This document shows positions 11,301 to 23,100 of a stretch of 64,000 nt of DNA, in pieces. Numbering within the stretch: the first letter of the stretch is position 1; each line of letters starts with the position of its first letter. Position numbers and translations under genes: made by a program. This DNA comes from Odontesthes bonariensis. Taxonomy: Eukaryota > Chordata > Actinopteri > Atheriniformes > Atherinopsidae. The notes beneath the pieces are model-generated. The model had not been told where the DNA came from. It worked only from the letters and a program-made list of their open reading frames with translations, and did not search any database. The stretch covers positions 14,795,227-14,859,226 of the forward strand of contig NC_134515.1 in NCBI RefSeq assembly GCF_027942865.1. Direction: 5' to 3'.

Positions 11301-14300
11301 TTCACACCCCCATTGCAACCAATTAATTAAAAGTTTTGACACAAATATGAAAAGTTTTAGTGGCCTCTAGAACGTATAATCTAGGAAAAACACTATCCAA
11401 TCATTGTGAACGGTCCGTTCACAATGATTGGATACTGATGCCGTCTATCAAACTGCAATCTGCTCCTCCCTCCCCCTCCCCCTCCTTCCCCCTTTGCGCG
11501 TACCCTGCTCCGTGAACGAATTACGCGTCCAGAAGCTTGGCAGGAAACTACAGCCAGCTTGGCTAGCACCTAGCATTATTAAACGTATAGTTATCATATA
11601 CTAAATACGGCAACGATCGATGCTTGCTGTCAGAACAGCGCTCGTGCACCTTCGTGCTCGTGCGCGTTCATGTACTCTAGAGGCGTGCCTTCGGGGGGGA
11701 AAGTGAAGAAAAGGGTTGGGACTTTTTACCGGTGTATTTTCAAAATGCAGCTTCGCTGGACTCAAAATCCAGGATCTCCTACCCTACCTTTAACCCCCAA
11801 CAGTCTTTTGTGCAATAAAAACACTTCTTATCCTAGAAGTTGATCCTTGAATACTTGGTTATTTTCACAAACAAAATGCAGCTTTTAGATGAGTCCCGAA
11901 GTCGTTCTGGTTACAAACCGTGGGGCAGTAACACTGGATTTGTTATTTATAAATCAATTACAACACAGTTCGAAATTAACTTTTTGGCTCGTCTGCCATT
12001 CAAAGATAAACTGTTTTTAAAAAAAACAAACAAACAAAAAAACCTTCCACCCAAAAATGACTTTTACTGGTCATAGAATCGCATCAAGACTTGTTAAAGT
12101 TATAGACAGCTATTTTGAGTTTGTAATTTGCCAAAACATTAATGAATTAAAGCACAGTTGAGTTAGTACTGAGCAGCGTGTTATCCCTACCTCCCACCCT
12201 GCTCAGCAGGAAAAAGAAGAAAGGTAAAACAACATCCTGTATTTGTTGCTGCAGTGACACCACACACATGCATTCAAAACCTCACCAGTGTTACAGTATT
12301 GGTATTGAGCAGAACACATCCCTTGATCACCTTTAATTTTTTTACAAGATTTGCAGCCTCAGTAGCAGGTAAATCAAACCCCTTAAGATGCTATGTAAAC
12401 CTAACAAATGTCAAAATAACACAGTGTACCTCTCTGCCCAGAGTTGTCCTCATCCAGTGAGTTTCAGTGGAGGTTCCTTCACCTGCGACAGTATACATGG
12501 TGTCAGGTGGACCAGTTCTTTTTGAGTCTGCTTGTTATGGCTCCACCTTCTTACAAGGAAGCATCTTTGTTTTCCCTGCCGGCTGTTACAATGCTCTGCA
12601 TGTCCTGTAGCAGGAAACTTGAGTCAGTTAAACATTCACAACCTTACTTTTGGCTGAAACCACACCCTACAAGCGGCTTTGTTCAGCTGTGCCACGTCAA
12701 ATTGAAAATGAAACCGCAATTCCAACAAACAGCATCCAGTGTTGGATGTTGGAAGTTTAAGGTTCCTTCCAAGAAATACTACCGGAGATAATGTGTCTAG
12801 TATGTTGGCTTTGAGCCACTGTTTGCCCTCAGTTGGGATATTAACATTGATCCCAGTTTTTCCAATCTGTAGGAGGGTTAATTAATTTGATTAAGTTAAA
12901 ACCTCGTTTTGTGACATGTTTAAAGTCCCCTTACTTGCTCTGTGGTACTTGACCTTGTTGACGGCAGACTCCAACCAAAGAAAACCTGCAGGAAAAGTGT
13001 GCTGTGGTGGATAATTGTCCTGTGTCAACACACGTATCTTCCCTGTTTGATATGTGCCTGGTGTATATGACAACGATTAGCCATCCAATGGCTGCTTGTT
13101 TCACTGTGAGTCATCTGCATGAAGTGAAAGATTTGTTCAGTGATGCTGTGAGGACAAACCTCTCTTTGTGCAACAGCACTACTGTTTGCTTTCTCACACA
13201 AACACACGTGCACATTGTTAGATTGTCGGCCACTTGCATGCCCCTTCCATATGATCTGGTCTGGGAGACGCGCACACACAGACGTGTCACACATCAATGA
13301 TTTAATGTAAAATTGCTGAGTCTCATTTACGTTTTTCCATTATGTATTCTTTGACCTCCACTAAATACAGACAGATCTGTGAGAAAACTGTGTGTACTGT
13401 TTGATGCACGTTTTCAGGAACTAGAAAGCATAAACTCGTTAGTTGTTCTTGTTTGCGTCACTGGTTTGAAAACGATGACAAGAATTGATTTTTTATTTTT
13501 TTTTTTTAATTTTTATTTATTATTGATCTGTTGATTATTGATGCCATCTGTTTTTGAAAGTTTTCTCAACTCTCTGTCAGGATGTCGGACGGATGAAGAT
13601 TGAGCTGTTTGCTGATGTGGTTCCAAAGACGGCCGAGAACTTCCGGTAAGGGCCGAGTCTTCATCGCAGGCTGCTGTAACTGCAGCTCTGATTTTCATTT
13701 TCATCTTTTTGTATATTTGTCGACTTGCTAACATTTTGCTGATCTCTTGCAGGCAGTTCTGCACCGGAGAGTTCAGGTAAGGGAGTGAAAGGACAGCTTG
13801 TTTCTGCTGAGTAAAGCTCCCGGAAGCGATAATTAGAAGTGATGAAATTGGGTTTACATTAAATTACATGTAGGACAAACAATCAGCCAACAGATGAGGA
13901 GAATTTGACTCGTCCAGACTTTTTTTTTTTTTTTAAAGGAAGCAAAATGTTCAAGCCTCAGAGATCCCAAAGATACATAAGTGACCCGAGCAAAAACAAG
14001 GGTGTTTTACTCTTTCAAGGAAATCTATTTAATTGACCAATTATTTTCAGTTTGCCAGAGTTGGTCAAAAAGCTTTATATCGAGTTTCAAACATTAACTT
14101 AATTCAAAACTAGAAACGAAATCTCATTATTGAGTCACGAGAACATTTGATAAAATATTTTAAGATGATTATGGACCTAAGTGCGGGATGCGAGGGAATT
14201 GCTCCGACTTGCAAAACGTGTCGGAAATGAGAAAAATGTTGTCTCAAGTCAAATTTCATCTTACTTAAGATTTCAGGTTTTGTTGCTTGGTGCTGCGGAA

Positions 14301-15543
14301 ACGCTGCTTCCTGCTCTGAAAACCTGCTCTGAAAACCTGCTCTGAAAACCTGCTCCAGGTGCTTGGTTTTATTGATACCAGTCAACAGCAAGTTTTTGTT
14401 GGACCCGAATCTTATTTCTTCTAACTAGTTCAAGCAAAAAAGGACGAAAGATCTGATGAACGCACGAAATTCTGCCTCAGCAGAGGTGCAAGTCAATATT
14501 TAACACATGACCTTTACACAGCAGGTCATAACGCTCATAAAAACAAAAAAAGGCCACCCCAACAACAAGCGCCAAAAGACAAAATATTCTTACGAGCCGC
14601 CGTTCTCCATTATTAGAATATATCTAAATGGCTTCATTTGAAGGGAGTCAAAGAAAGCTTTTAAATTCCAAGTGGGTCTGAAGCTGAAAAATGCTCTTTT
14701 GTCAGTCAAACATGAGTAGAATAGAAGTCTGTTTAACAGGTTCCACTGTGATGTTCCCACATGTAACAATAAGACACCCACAAACGGTTATATCAGTTAC
14801 AGAATAAGAGGATACCTCAACAGTGGTTTAACTGCTCCTAACTGAAATTTTGTTTTTGTCTCCAAACTCTGCCCTGCAGGAAGGACGGCATTCCTATTGG
14901 TTACAAAGCCTGCACTTTCCACAGGTACATGATACAACAGCATGATTGGAATAGCTCACATTTTATTCAGACGTTGTAGAGGGCCACACCCTCAGTTCAT
15001 TTAGCCTGGCTTTCTTTGCATAAAAATTTGTTTGAGGAAGTCAACCAATACAAATAACACTCACAGAACTGAAGTTTTAACTGAGAGGAACTCTGTCATC
15101 GATCAGAGCTGTTCTGTTTGCGTGCTGTCTACATCAGAGCCCAATACCTTTTCTAATAGACAAAGTCGGAGTAACTCTTTCTTTTCAGATTTGACTTGTT
15201 TATTGCTGCAAAGCTGTCTCCAGCAAAGACGAGAGGCATGAAAATTTGCTCTGGTTTTGGCTCTTTCTGTCCTTTGCTGCTGCAGTTTTTTTTTTTTTTT
15301 TTATCTTCTTCTTTGTGGAAGTTTCTGGATGTTTGAGAGACATGTTCATGTTACGCAGGCTGACATTTAGGGGAACTATTAAATGAAGTTATGACTCGGT
15401 TTCCTCTCTTTCCCACTATTTATTCACTCACTCAAATGTGATTTGGAGAGGGTGACCCTGTGATAACTGTGTCGTGCCTGTATTGTTCTATCAAAGTTTC
15501 CCTTGAAAACATATCAAGCTTGTGCTTTATGATTAAATCACTG

Positions 15544-15579
<36 letters not shown>

Positions 15580-17732
15580 GATTTACCTGCCATGAACCTA
15601 AAATGTAGAAAAAAAGCATTATATGTGCCAATTGAAACTTCTCTGTCACGTAATGAAGAACTGATGTTAGCTTCGATATGATTGTTTGGCTTCATCCTGT
15701 TTCGTAATTCGTAGAGAGTGGTTCCTTTTTATAATTAGTGACGGTGGGAAATGAGCGGTTCTGGCATCCTGAACTCTCGCTTCTCTTGGAAGTACTGTGT
15801 AGCCTGTAACATTTAATAGTCCGAGACATTCGGGACGGATGAGGATTTAAAATGCTTTTTAAAGTCTTTTTTTAATTTTTATTTATTTTTTTCACACTTT
15901 GCCCCCAAGTGACCATCAGCCTCAGTTTTACTGTCATGTTTTTCTTTGTTCATTGACAGGGTGATCAAAGACTTCATGATACAGGGAGGAGATTTTGTAA
16001 ATGTAAGTGCATTGACCCCCTCTTCTCTTTTGCCATCTACCTGAATCCAGACTGCAGTAAACTGACATGTTTGGGCTCTCCTATCTTGGTCTATTTCAGA
16101 CATTCGTGTTCTCATGATAAAAGACAGTACTGCTAAGTTCTCTTTAAAATCTCAACCTTATTTTTTAACACTGAACTTCTGAGATGATTTAGCTCTATAC
16201 AAGTAAAATAATTCAATTTGACTTCACTCACAGTGAATTGTATGTTATCTTCAACCTGTATCTGTACTAAACCTTGATAAAGTAGGTACAACTAGATTCA
16301 AGTGCAGAATTAAAACTAGACGTTATCTGTGGGATGATTACTGCTTGCAATTTAGTGATATTAGATTGTTCACCGTTTGAAAGGAAGAAATGGAGGACTT
16401 TTTTAACACGTCTCAAAAGCACTAGACTTTTGTCTTTCCCCCTCTTGTGGTTGTAAACTGAAATACAGTTCCCTTTTTGCCTCCATTGTGAGCCTGATCT
16501 CGAAGTATACACCGTTTTGTCTTTTGTAAAGGGTGATGGAACCGGTATCTGCAGCATCTACAGAGGCCCATTTGCAGATGAAAACTTTAGAGTTAAGCAT
16601 TCTGCACCTGGTCTTCTTGCCATGGTATGTATGGAGATGAAAGCATTTCTGGTAGGGCCACTTGAACTGGAAAGGATGTGCTTTGTCATCTTCTGTCCAT
16701 TCAATAGGAAATTATCCCAACCTCTAACAGAAACACAGATTTAATGGATATATTTTAGGTGAGTTAAAACCCAACAAAAACATCTTTCTTATTCACTTCT
16801 TGTGCAGGCAAACAGTGGTCCAGGGACAAATGGTTGCCAGTTTTTCATTACCTGCACTAAATGTGATTGGTTAGATGGGAAGCATGTTGTTTTTGGTGAG
16901 TAGATCAATATTATGAATTATGCATACAGGGTTTTTAGTGCTGAATCATAATTTGTGTTTGAGTAAAACTGTGTTCATAACTGTTCCAGGAAAAGTGGTC
17001 GATGGTCTGCTGATCATGAGGAAAATTGAGGTAAGAACTAACTTCACTTATTTATCGTTGCTCTAAATGCTTTGCACTTCTTTTGGCAGGCATATATATT
17101 GAAAACAAATTTACACTGATCTGTAAGTTAAACAGTTAATTGGTAAATTTGCAAAATGATAGAGAGCCTGCTCCAGCAGGTTTCATGGAGTTCAGGTTTT
17201 TGCGTGTTTGATGAGACATGCATGCAAGTGGTAACAATAACATGCAAAAAGCACCGTCAGATACACACTTTAGTCGATTTACAATGACAGTTAGACGCCA
17301 AGGATGTTGGATCATTTCAGTGGACCACCATCCTTGCCCCCATATACATGCACAGGAGCAGAATCAGGTCACTGACCAAAGTGTGTCTAACACCTCGATG
17401 CTGCACACTGTCAAACAAAGCAGGACAACACAATAGTTATTTTTTTAAAAGCCATGTCAACATATTTAGTAGTAACATCATTAAAATGTAAATGCACTCT
17501 CACTTTGTGAACTGACTCTCTCTCTTTATATGTTGTGCCTTAAATTGCATCATGTTTATGTAACAAGTAATTGGACCGTTGAGTTTGAGTATGAGGTCTC
17601 CAGTGATCATGGAGGTTGGATTTCAGTCACATGACTTAAGTTTTTGTTCCTCTCTTCAAACAGAATGTGCCTACAGGACCCAACAACAAACCAAAACTCC
17701 CCATCCTCATCGCACAATGCGGGGAGATGTGA
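8355..17732 (+). CDS. ppih: PPIH, cyclophilin H (peptidyl-prolyl isomerase)
   Basis: Peptidyl-prolyl cis-trans isomerase that rides on the U4/U6 and U4/U6.U5 snRNPs through PRPF4 and helps spliceosome assembly; nuclear. Nine exons join in frame to 177 residues, the usual length: 8355-8420, 13581-13645, 13753-13776, 14880-14924, 15960-16002, 16532-16624, 16808-16895, 16990-17030 and 17664-17732. Visible cyclophilin motifs are [34 protein letters not shown] (catalytic Arg), [20 protein letters not shown], and [12 protein letters not shown] with the Trp that binds cyclosporin in this fold. Exon 3 is only 24 nt. The segment GYKACTFHR has Ala-Cys where I recall Gly-Ser in human. Poly(A) signal AATAAA at 18078. 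Intron 1 carries another gene and two repeats. Confidence 0.97.
8745..9535 (-). mobile_element. 5'-truncated LINE (non-LTR retrotransposon) 3' tail, dead
   Basis: Read on the minus strand this encodes the end of a LINE reverse transcriptase [23 protein letters not shown], then [19 protein letters not shown], then [20 protein letters not shown]. At least two in-frame stops break it, one before the MYFLRQ segment and one after GCNLPSL. The 3' end is a short run of the GATTCT unit (8749-8764 on the plus strand), a usual tail for fish L2-like and Rex-like LINEs. It lies in ppih intron 1, antisense to ppih. The clade is not decided. Confidence 0.75.
9941..11041 (-). CDS. gpr160: GPR160-like orphan G-protein-coupled receptor, single exon
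   Basis: An uninterrupted 366-codon frame with seven hydrophobic segments at roughly residues 40-60, 68-92, 100-128, 140-162, 190-210, 258-287 and 291-315. The sequence [10 protein letters not shown] after segment 3 parallels IDYCL in human GPR160 and replaces the usual DRY. Segment 7, [19 protein letters not shown], parallels the human segment 7 closely. Cysteines suitable for the extracellular disulfide are in TNCFLLAH and VLACEVKE. Human GPR160 has 338 residues. The first ATG (11041) is taken as the start, but ATGs a little downstream are possible. The gene lies wholly inside ppih intron 1 on the opposite strand. A minus-strand AATAAA at 9720-9715 could end it. The ligand is debated and is not visible here. 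Confidence 0.85.
   Translation of the reverse strand: MVIMQLLPSSPNTSQPVTMLAIIKQWEETNSLKIDNTEKYFFLLLLKLGMDTVYFYVCCQKKFTNFGSVCSLSIILADLLLTFLLATVWFLGAERPFVTNCFLLAHASATFGALPLPMMCLGLLDYCLEANSMCNHRERSKLLRNVVLTLLVWMQAVIFSMSSANTVPVELDFVTGMKVLACEVKESTLIPVLHFGLFMASLLTVLPYWSEIPRWLKEADRIYEAREQKENPMSDLFFTSAHSSDISEKTFLENNWSRPPLWLSLTLGFLVFWMPYLAVTVACMIGGISVPAYISVNLLWLDCTNSFLTGVVFLVKSKTQGPQSNLPENMCSWQIYWHLSKGTQQFILPKAVFNPSKEKINHLLLV
11240..11793. mobile_element. TTAA-ended inverted-repeat element (MITE-like)
   Basis: The left end reads TTAAAGGCGGGGTAGGGGAT and the right end, reverse-complemented, reads TTAAAGGTAGGGTAGGAGAT: imperfect terminal repeats with TTAA at both borders. About 550 bp long and without coding capacity. 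The inside holds a C-rich run (about 11465-11495) and a strong palindrome at 11394-11434. It lies in ppih intron 1, upstream of the antisense GPR160-like gene, so it may sit in that gene's promoter region. Confidence 0.65.
11394..11434. repeat. 41-bp perfect palindrome
   Basis: Twenty-base arms around a single central T; the left arm begins TATCCAATCATTG and the right arm is its exact reverse complement. It could form a cruciform or an RNA hairpin. It is inside the TTAA-ended element. Confidence 0.9.
11841..13580. other. Remainder of ppih intron 1
   Basis: No exon, RNA gene or clear repeat was recognised. Short open frames here lack codon bias and family resemblance. Confidence 0.5.
14310..14355. 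repeat. Short tandem repeat, 13-bp unit x 3.5
   Basis: The unit CCTGCTCTGAAAA is repeated exactly three times plus a partial copy, in ppih intron 3. Confidence 0.95.
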
Positions 17733-18083
17733 TCCAGCAAACTACATAAGGGGAATATTCAACTTTACCTCATTGGCAAACATCCAGAATATTCCATATT
17801 ATTTCTGATGCGGATACCTTTTCCCATATGGCAGGTTCCCATATAGCTGCACATCACTGATGATTATACAGATGTCGGGTTAACTGCTGCATCAAAATTC
17901 AAATGATTCGAATCATATTCCACTGTAGCTACTGACAATATATATTTAATATTTGGTTTCAAAGTAAGTTTTGTGACACTTAATGGTCAGTGGTCTTGTT
18001 TTAGGTTTCCCTGAAACCATACTGAGAGTTTCTGTACCTCCATTTCTTTTCTTTTTTTTAATGTATCAAATAAGATCAATAAA

Positions 18084-19860
18084 TTTGTACATTTTTATAC
18101 ACTCTTGCGGTTTTCTTAAGTTGAAGAAAAACTTTCCTTATTTGTAAATTACATCATATTTCAAAGTAATTTTTTTGTCATTACTCTATTCAAGGAAACA
18201 TTTAAAGTTTGAAAAATATGGAATTGATCATGTATTGTTGAATTAACTAATGTGAGTTGACTGCAATTTACAGAAAAGCGTGTGCTCAAACATTGTTTTG
18301 GGAGACTGTAGTTGCTAATTTTGTCTTCTGGTGTTATTCAGCAAAACAAACAAGTGATCTCATGTCTGTAAAAAACTCATTCCTTTGAGTTTCATCCTTC
18401 AAAATAGATTGGATTTATCTGCTAGGAAACGCACGCATGTGTTATACTCTCCAGAGATGGTGAAATTAAATTTAACCTCACAGCCATGGAGCAAATGAGG
18501 TTACACAGTCCATTTCCAAGCAATCCTCTGCTTGAACTTGCATCTACCTCATGTATTCCAGCCATCTATACAAATCCAAGCCTCCATAATACCCCCTCCC
18601 CCATCCATGCTCTCCCCTCTACTACCCCGACCATCGTTCCTTCGACATAAAAGATTCCTTTCAGATGGAGTTTCTGTTCGTATGGAGGCAGGAAGAAGGT
18701 TTTTCTTTTTTGTTTTGAAAAGAAGTTCTCTCCATGGGGAGGCCTTCTGGGGCTTATTTTTCTGTGTGGGAGTGCGGAGCTCGGCCATTAAACGGCAAGC
18801 TCTTCACACATCGGCCAGTGCTCGTAAACGGTGCCAGTGGAGCATTAACATGACAATGGAGGAGGGGGCGCTGAGGTGGGGTTGTCTCGCACCCAGTCTG
18901 AGTCTGTCTGCTCCGTGCTCGTCGAAGTGGAGTTTCTGAATTCACACAGAGTGACTTTAGCATTCAGTCACTATTGAGCTTTTATGTAGTAGAGAGGTGA
19001 GATCATCTCGTAGAGGATGTACACCAAGTGGTCTGAAAGCATTTGAAACTATTCTCCCTGAACCTTTCAGGATTCCAATACATATTACAGCTGATTTCTC
19101 ATTTGTAAATGCAGATTCATTTGTCATGGCTGACATCAGCCTTTTGAGAGCATTTGTCCAAGACAGTCAACTAATGAGTGTGCTAATGCCACATTTAAAA
19201 TAAAAAAATATCACTGATGTACATTTTGGGGATTTGGCTGTATTGTCTTTAGGTGTTTCAGTATACTGTGTTGCTGCTAATATTGATGTGCTGTGTGTAA
19301 GCCAGTGAGAGCTTGTTAAATGCAAGAACTTGCTTAAACGTCCACAGTGCAATCATGAGAAGAACCACCACTAAAACAAAAAGGGCAATTCTGTAAATAA
19401 AACCTTTAGCCCCCCCCCCCCTTTTTTTTTTGTGGACCACCTACTGATCATTTTTCTCTGAGCACATTTTCAGTGATCAGCTCTGTGCATGTGCGGGAAG
19501 TAAGTGTGCTGTGTTTACAGATGTCAAATTTGAATTCAGTCATCTAGTATTCTACATGAAAATTAACTTCCAAGGCGTGAGAGACATGACTTGAAATATA
19601 TTAAAGATCAACCTTTTTTATTTTATTTTTAGTTCTTTTCTTGACCAGTGTTGCTGGGTCTCTTCAGGACTTGCTTTGCCTGAACATCGAAGTTAGACTG
19701 TTATGCTATTTTATGTCGATATAACAAAAGAATAGTTTTTAGGTTTACGTAAACATTAACAGACTATCATAACTTTCCCTGAAAGATACTGATGTCCTAA
19801 TGTCACAGCTATCTGATTTGTCTGGATTTACATCACTAAGGGGCGGTGAGAATAGACAGG
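18084..19860. other. ppih-ybx1 intergenic region
   Basis: About 1.8 kb with no supported gene. It includes a C-run followed by a T-run near 19411-19430. Open frames at 18532-18939 and around 19000 have no recognisable protein content. Confidence 0.5.
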
Positions 19861-20181
19861 TACAGTCTCCTTGACCAATCATTTTAGCACAAACTTCGCT
19901 CCAACAAAACTGACACTTGTCTTAGCCAATTGGAAGACGTCTTTGTCTTTGTTAGACGTTCCAACCAATTCGAAGGCGAGTTGGGCGGACCTTCCACCAG
20001 GAACATTCCCCGGCTGAGTAACTCATTCTGCCCAGTTCGATCGGCAACGGGAGCGGAAAGAAGAAAGCTGAGAGCCCGAAGGCAGTAGCCCCCACCACCG
20101 CCGGCCCAGGTTACCATCTAGCACCGGGAAAAATAGCAGAGAGCCGCCGCCGGCAGAAGCCATTACCAACCAGTAGTAACC
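19861..20181 (+). promoter_or_regulatory. ybx1 promoter and 5' UTR with three CCAAT boxes
   Basis: CCAAT occurs at 19875-19879, 19926-19930 (inside CCAATTGG) and 19965-19969, all on the plus strand, 210-310 bp before the ATG. The first, read on the other strand, is TGATTGGTCAA, close to the Y-box consensus CTGATTGGYYAA that Y-box proteins were named for. The region then turns GC-rich towards the start codon, with no TATA box. Confidence 0.6.
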
Positions 20182-23100
20182 ATGAGCAGCGAGGCCGAGA
20201 CACAACAACAACCGCCGCAGCCTGATGCCGATGCGGAAAGCCCATCCAGCCCGGCAGCCGCAGCTTCCGCGGGGGATAAGAAGGTCATCGGTAAGACTGT
20301 TGAAGCTAGTTAGGCTAACGTGGCTTGTGTTACAGTAGGGCGATGAGCTAAGTAGTGGTTCCCACCTATCCAATTCATGGCTAAATTAACCGTTGACTTG
20401 AACGTTACGATGACATGGCCGTTGAGTCGCTCAGTATAAGAACGTCTGAAACTGAATTAAATTTTTATTAGGCAACAATACTTATCAAATTTCTGTCAAT
20501 TATCGATAATTCTGTCTATTTTTTTTCTGTCGTGTTTGTACTGGATGGTTAATTCCAGATGAGAAGTTTTCTCTTAAGCTAAATCTAATTAATTTGCCGT
20601 TTTAAGGGCCAAACGTTTGTGCCGACGTTGATGCTAACTGGCGAAACTAAATTAAAATGTCAGTTGGCGGATGCGTGTCATAATTTTATCCTGTTTATTT
20701 CGTATTTATGCGGATGAACCTGTATTTTGAATTGACCACAAAAGAAAATGTGTGAATATTCTAATAATCCGTGGATTTCAGCCAGTTAATCGCATCAGTC
20801 CATCGGCCTCCGCACGTCAAATATCCACTAGTGAAACCAATGAATCCAACCGATCGTCCATGTGACGATCGCTTGGAGTAATTTCTTCAGCTATCAGAGC
20901 CAGTGAGTTTATATACCCGCGTTAAAGTCGTTAAAATTTAGCAGTTGACCCCCAACGGATTAGAACGTCAACGCCAACAGATAATCGCGCGGCAGTGTTC
21001 GACACTGTCATATTTCATTCCAAATACCCTCATCGGCTACAAGAATTAGCTGCCTACCATCCCTTTGTTCACACGGAAGAACCCGAGTCGATGTGGTGTT
21101 TTATCCAAAACTGTAGAAACGCCATCTTTTGTCCGGTTCATTTGTCCAAAATGTCATAGTAACAATCTATTCTCAATATTCCCAAATGCATCTACCAACG
21201 GATGTTTAGTTTTGGTCGAATTTCTGGGCTATCATTATGGCCTAGATACTGAGTGGTGGCTCCTCGATAGCTAACGAAGCTATTTTAGCCAAGCTAGCTA
21301 ACTGCAGCTATGTACATGGCCGAAAGGGCCACCCAAAATGTCCGCCTTGTGATTCCACTGATGTTTTTTGTGTGTATATATATATATCACACAAGTTATA
21401 TCTCAGTAAAAAAAAAAACAATACAACAATCAATGTTTTTGTTACACTCCTAAAACATTTGGTCACAATCAATGCTGTCGAGTGGCTTATGTTTGTTTCC
21501 GCCCGCTGGCTCTACTCCAACCACATGGTTCTAACCCTTTTAGCTCGATGGCTATTGCTAACAAGTCAGCTAAACTCGCTGCTTGCTAACGTATCCGGGT
21601 GCGACTCTACCACGTGTGGACGCTCACGCACTGAGTTGTGCGTCTGAAAATGGGGCAGTAGGTCTGTAACAGAACAGAATGGTTTATGACACCACAGCGC
21701 AATCCGTTATCATTTTTTTAAATCATCATTTATATGCTGTACTACAGCTCCATGAGACGGCCTGGAACAGTGATTTACAGGGAATAATACCACATCTTTA
21801 AATCCACATTAGTAATGAGTTGACACATTTTGGTTCATGCCTGACTCAAAGAGCAGCTGGCACCGTGCACTCCTATGCACCAGGATCTATAATAAGAGTG
21901 ACAGTTGGGAGTTAAATATACCTTTCTACATTATCTTCTGCCTTTGGCATTTTTACATCATCTGTTCTTATAAGATTCTATTAGTCATGATTGTCATGAT
22001 TAATTCGGTTTAAAAGCCTTACACTAATATCAGAGTGTTATCTCAACAGTGCTGCAAGGAAATATCTCAAGTGTAACCTCTTTAATGATTCAGTTCAATT
22101 GGTTCTCATTGCAGCAACAAAAGTCTTGGGTACAGTCAAATGGTTCAATGTCAGGAATGGATATGGTTTCATCAATAGGTAAGTGAACGCGCCGCATCTC
22201 TGCTTCAGAAAGACAATTGATGTAATTTGTATGTGTGTGAAAGACTATTCTCAATCCTATTACGGTTACGCTTTGCTTACCAGAGCAGATCAGATTATTT
22301 TTTCGGCTGGTCGCCTTACTGTTGTAATATTCAGCTCTTAATTAATCCATGTACTTGCTGACTTAGTTGCAATCTGTCTATAGAGACATCTTTGCATTGC
22401 TGTGCCTCAGGAGGATACTTTTAACTGAGAGGTTCTTTTTCTTTCTTTAGGAATGATACAAAAGAGGATGTTTTTGTACACCAGGTAAGTTTTATGTGAT
22501 AGTGTTAGTGTAATCTTATTATTTAATTAAAAAAAAGAGTCAGTAGGACTTAAAAAGTCTAACGGCTGAACTATTCGTGATTTCAGACAGCCATAAAAAA
22601 AAACAACCCGAGGAAATATCTTCGCAGTGTTGGAGATGGAGAAACTGTGGAGTTTGACGTAGTAGAAGGAGAGAAGGTAAGTGTTCCCTTTGGCTAGTAA
22701 TTTGGTTTCGCCTTGCAGACTTTTAAGGAAACATCCCATACATTTTTTTTTCTCCTGATTGTTTTTTAAGTAAATGAACTCCTTTGGTGCATAGGGAGCA
22801 GAGGCAGCAAATGTCACCGGGCCAGGAGGTGTTGCAGTCCAGGGCAGTAAGTACGCCGCTGACAGGAACCGCTACAGGCGCTACCCACGAAGGAGGGGTC
22901 CTCCCCGCGCAGGAGACTACCCAGATAACTACCAGAGCGATGGAGAGGGAGAGCCTGCCAGTGGAGGACGCGACAAAGGCAGCAGAGAGGGGGGAGACAG
23001 CGCCCCTGAAGGAGATTCGCAACCACAGCAGCGCAGACCCACTTACCCTGGCAGACGGCGTTATCCGCCATACTTTGTACGTAGACGCTACGGCCGCCGG

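Noticed and set aside
12444-12791. 115-codon plus-strand frame in ppih intron 1
   Set aside because: No family resemblance and no splice sites placing it in ppih.
18532-18939. 135-codon plus-strand frame between ppih and ybx1
   Set aside because: No domain, no splice context and no resemblance to any protein I know.
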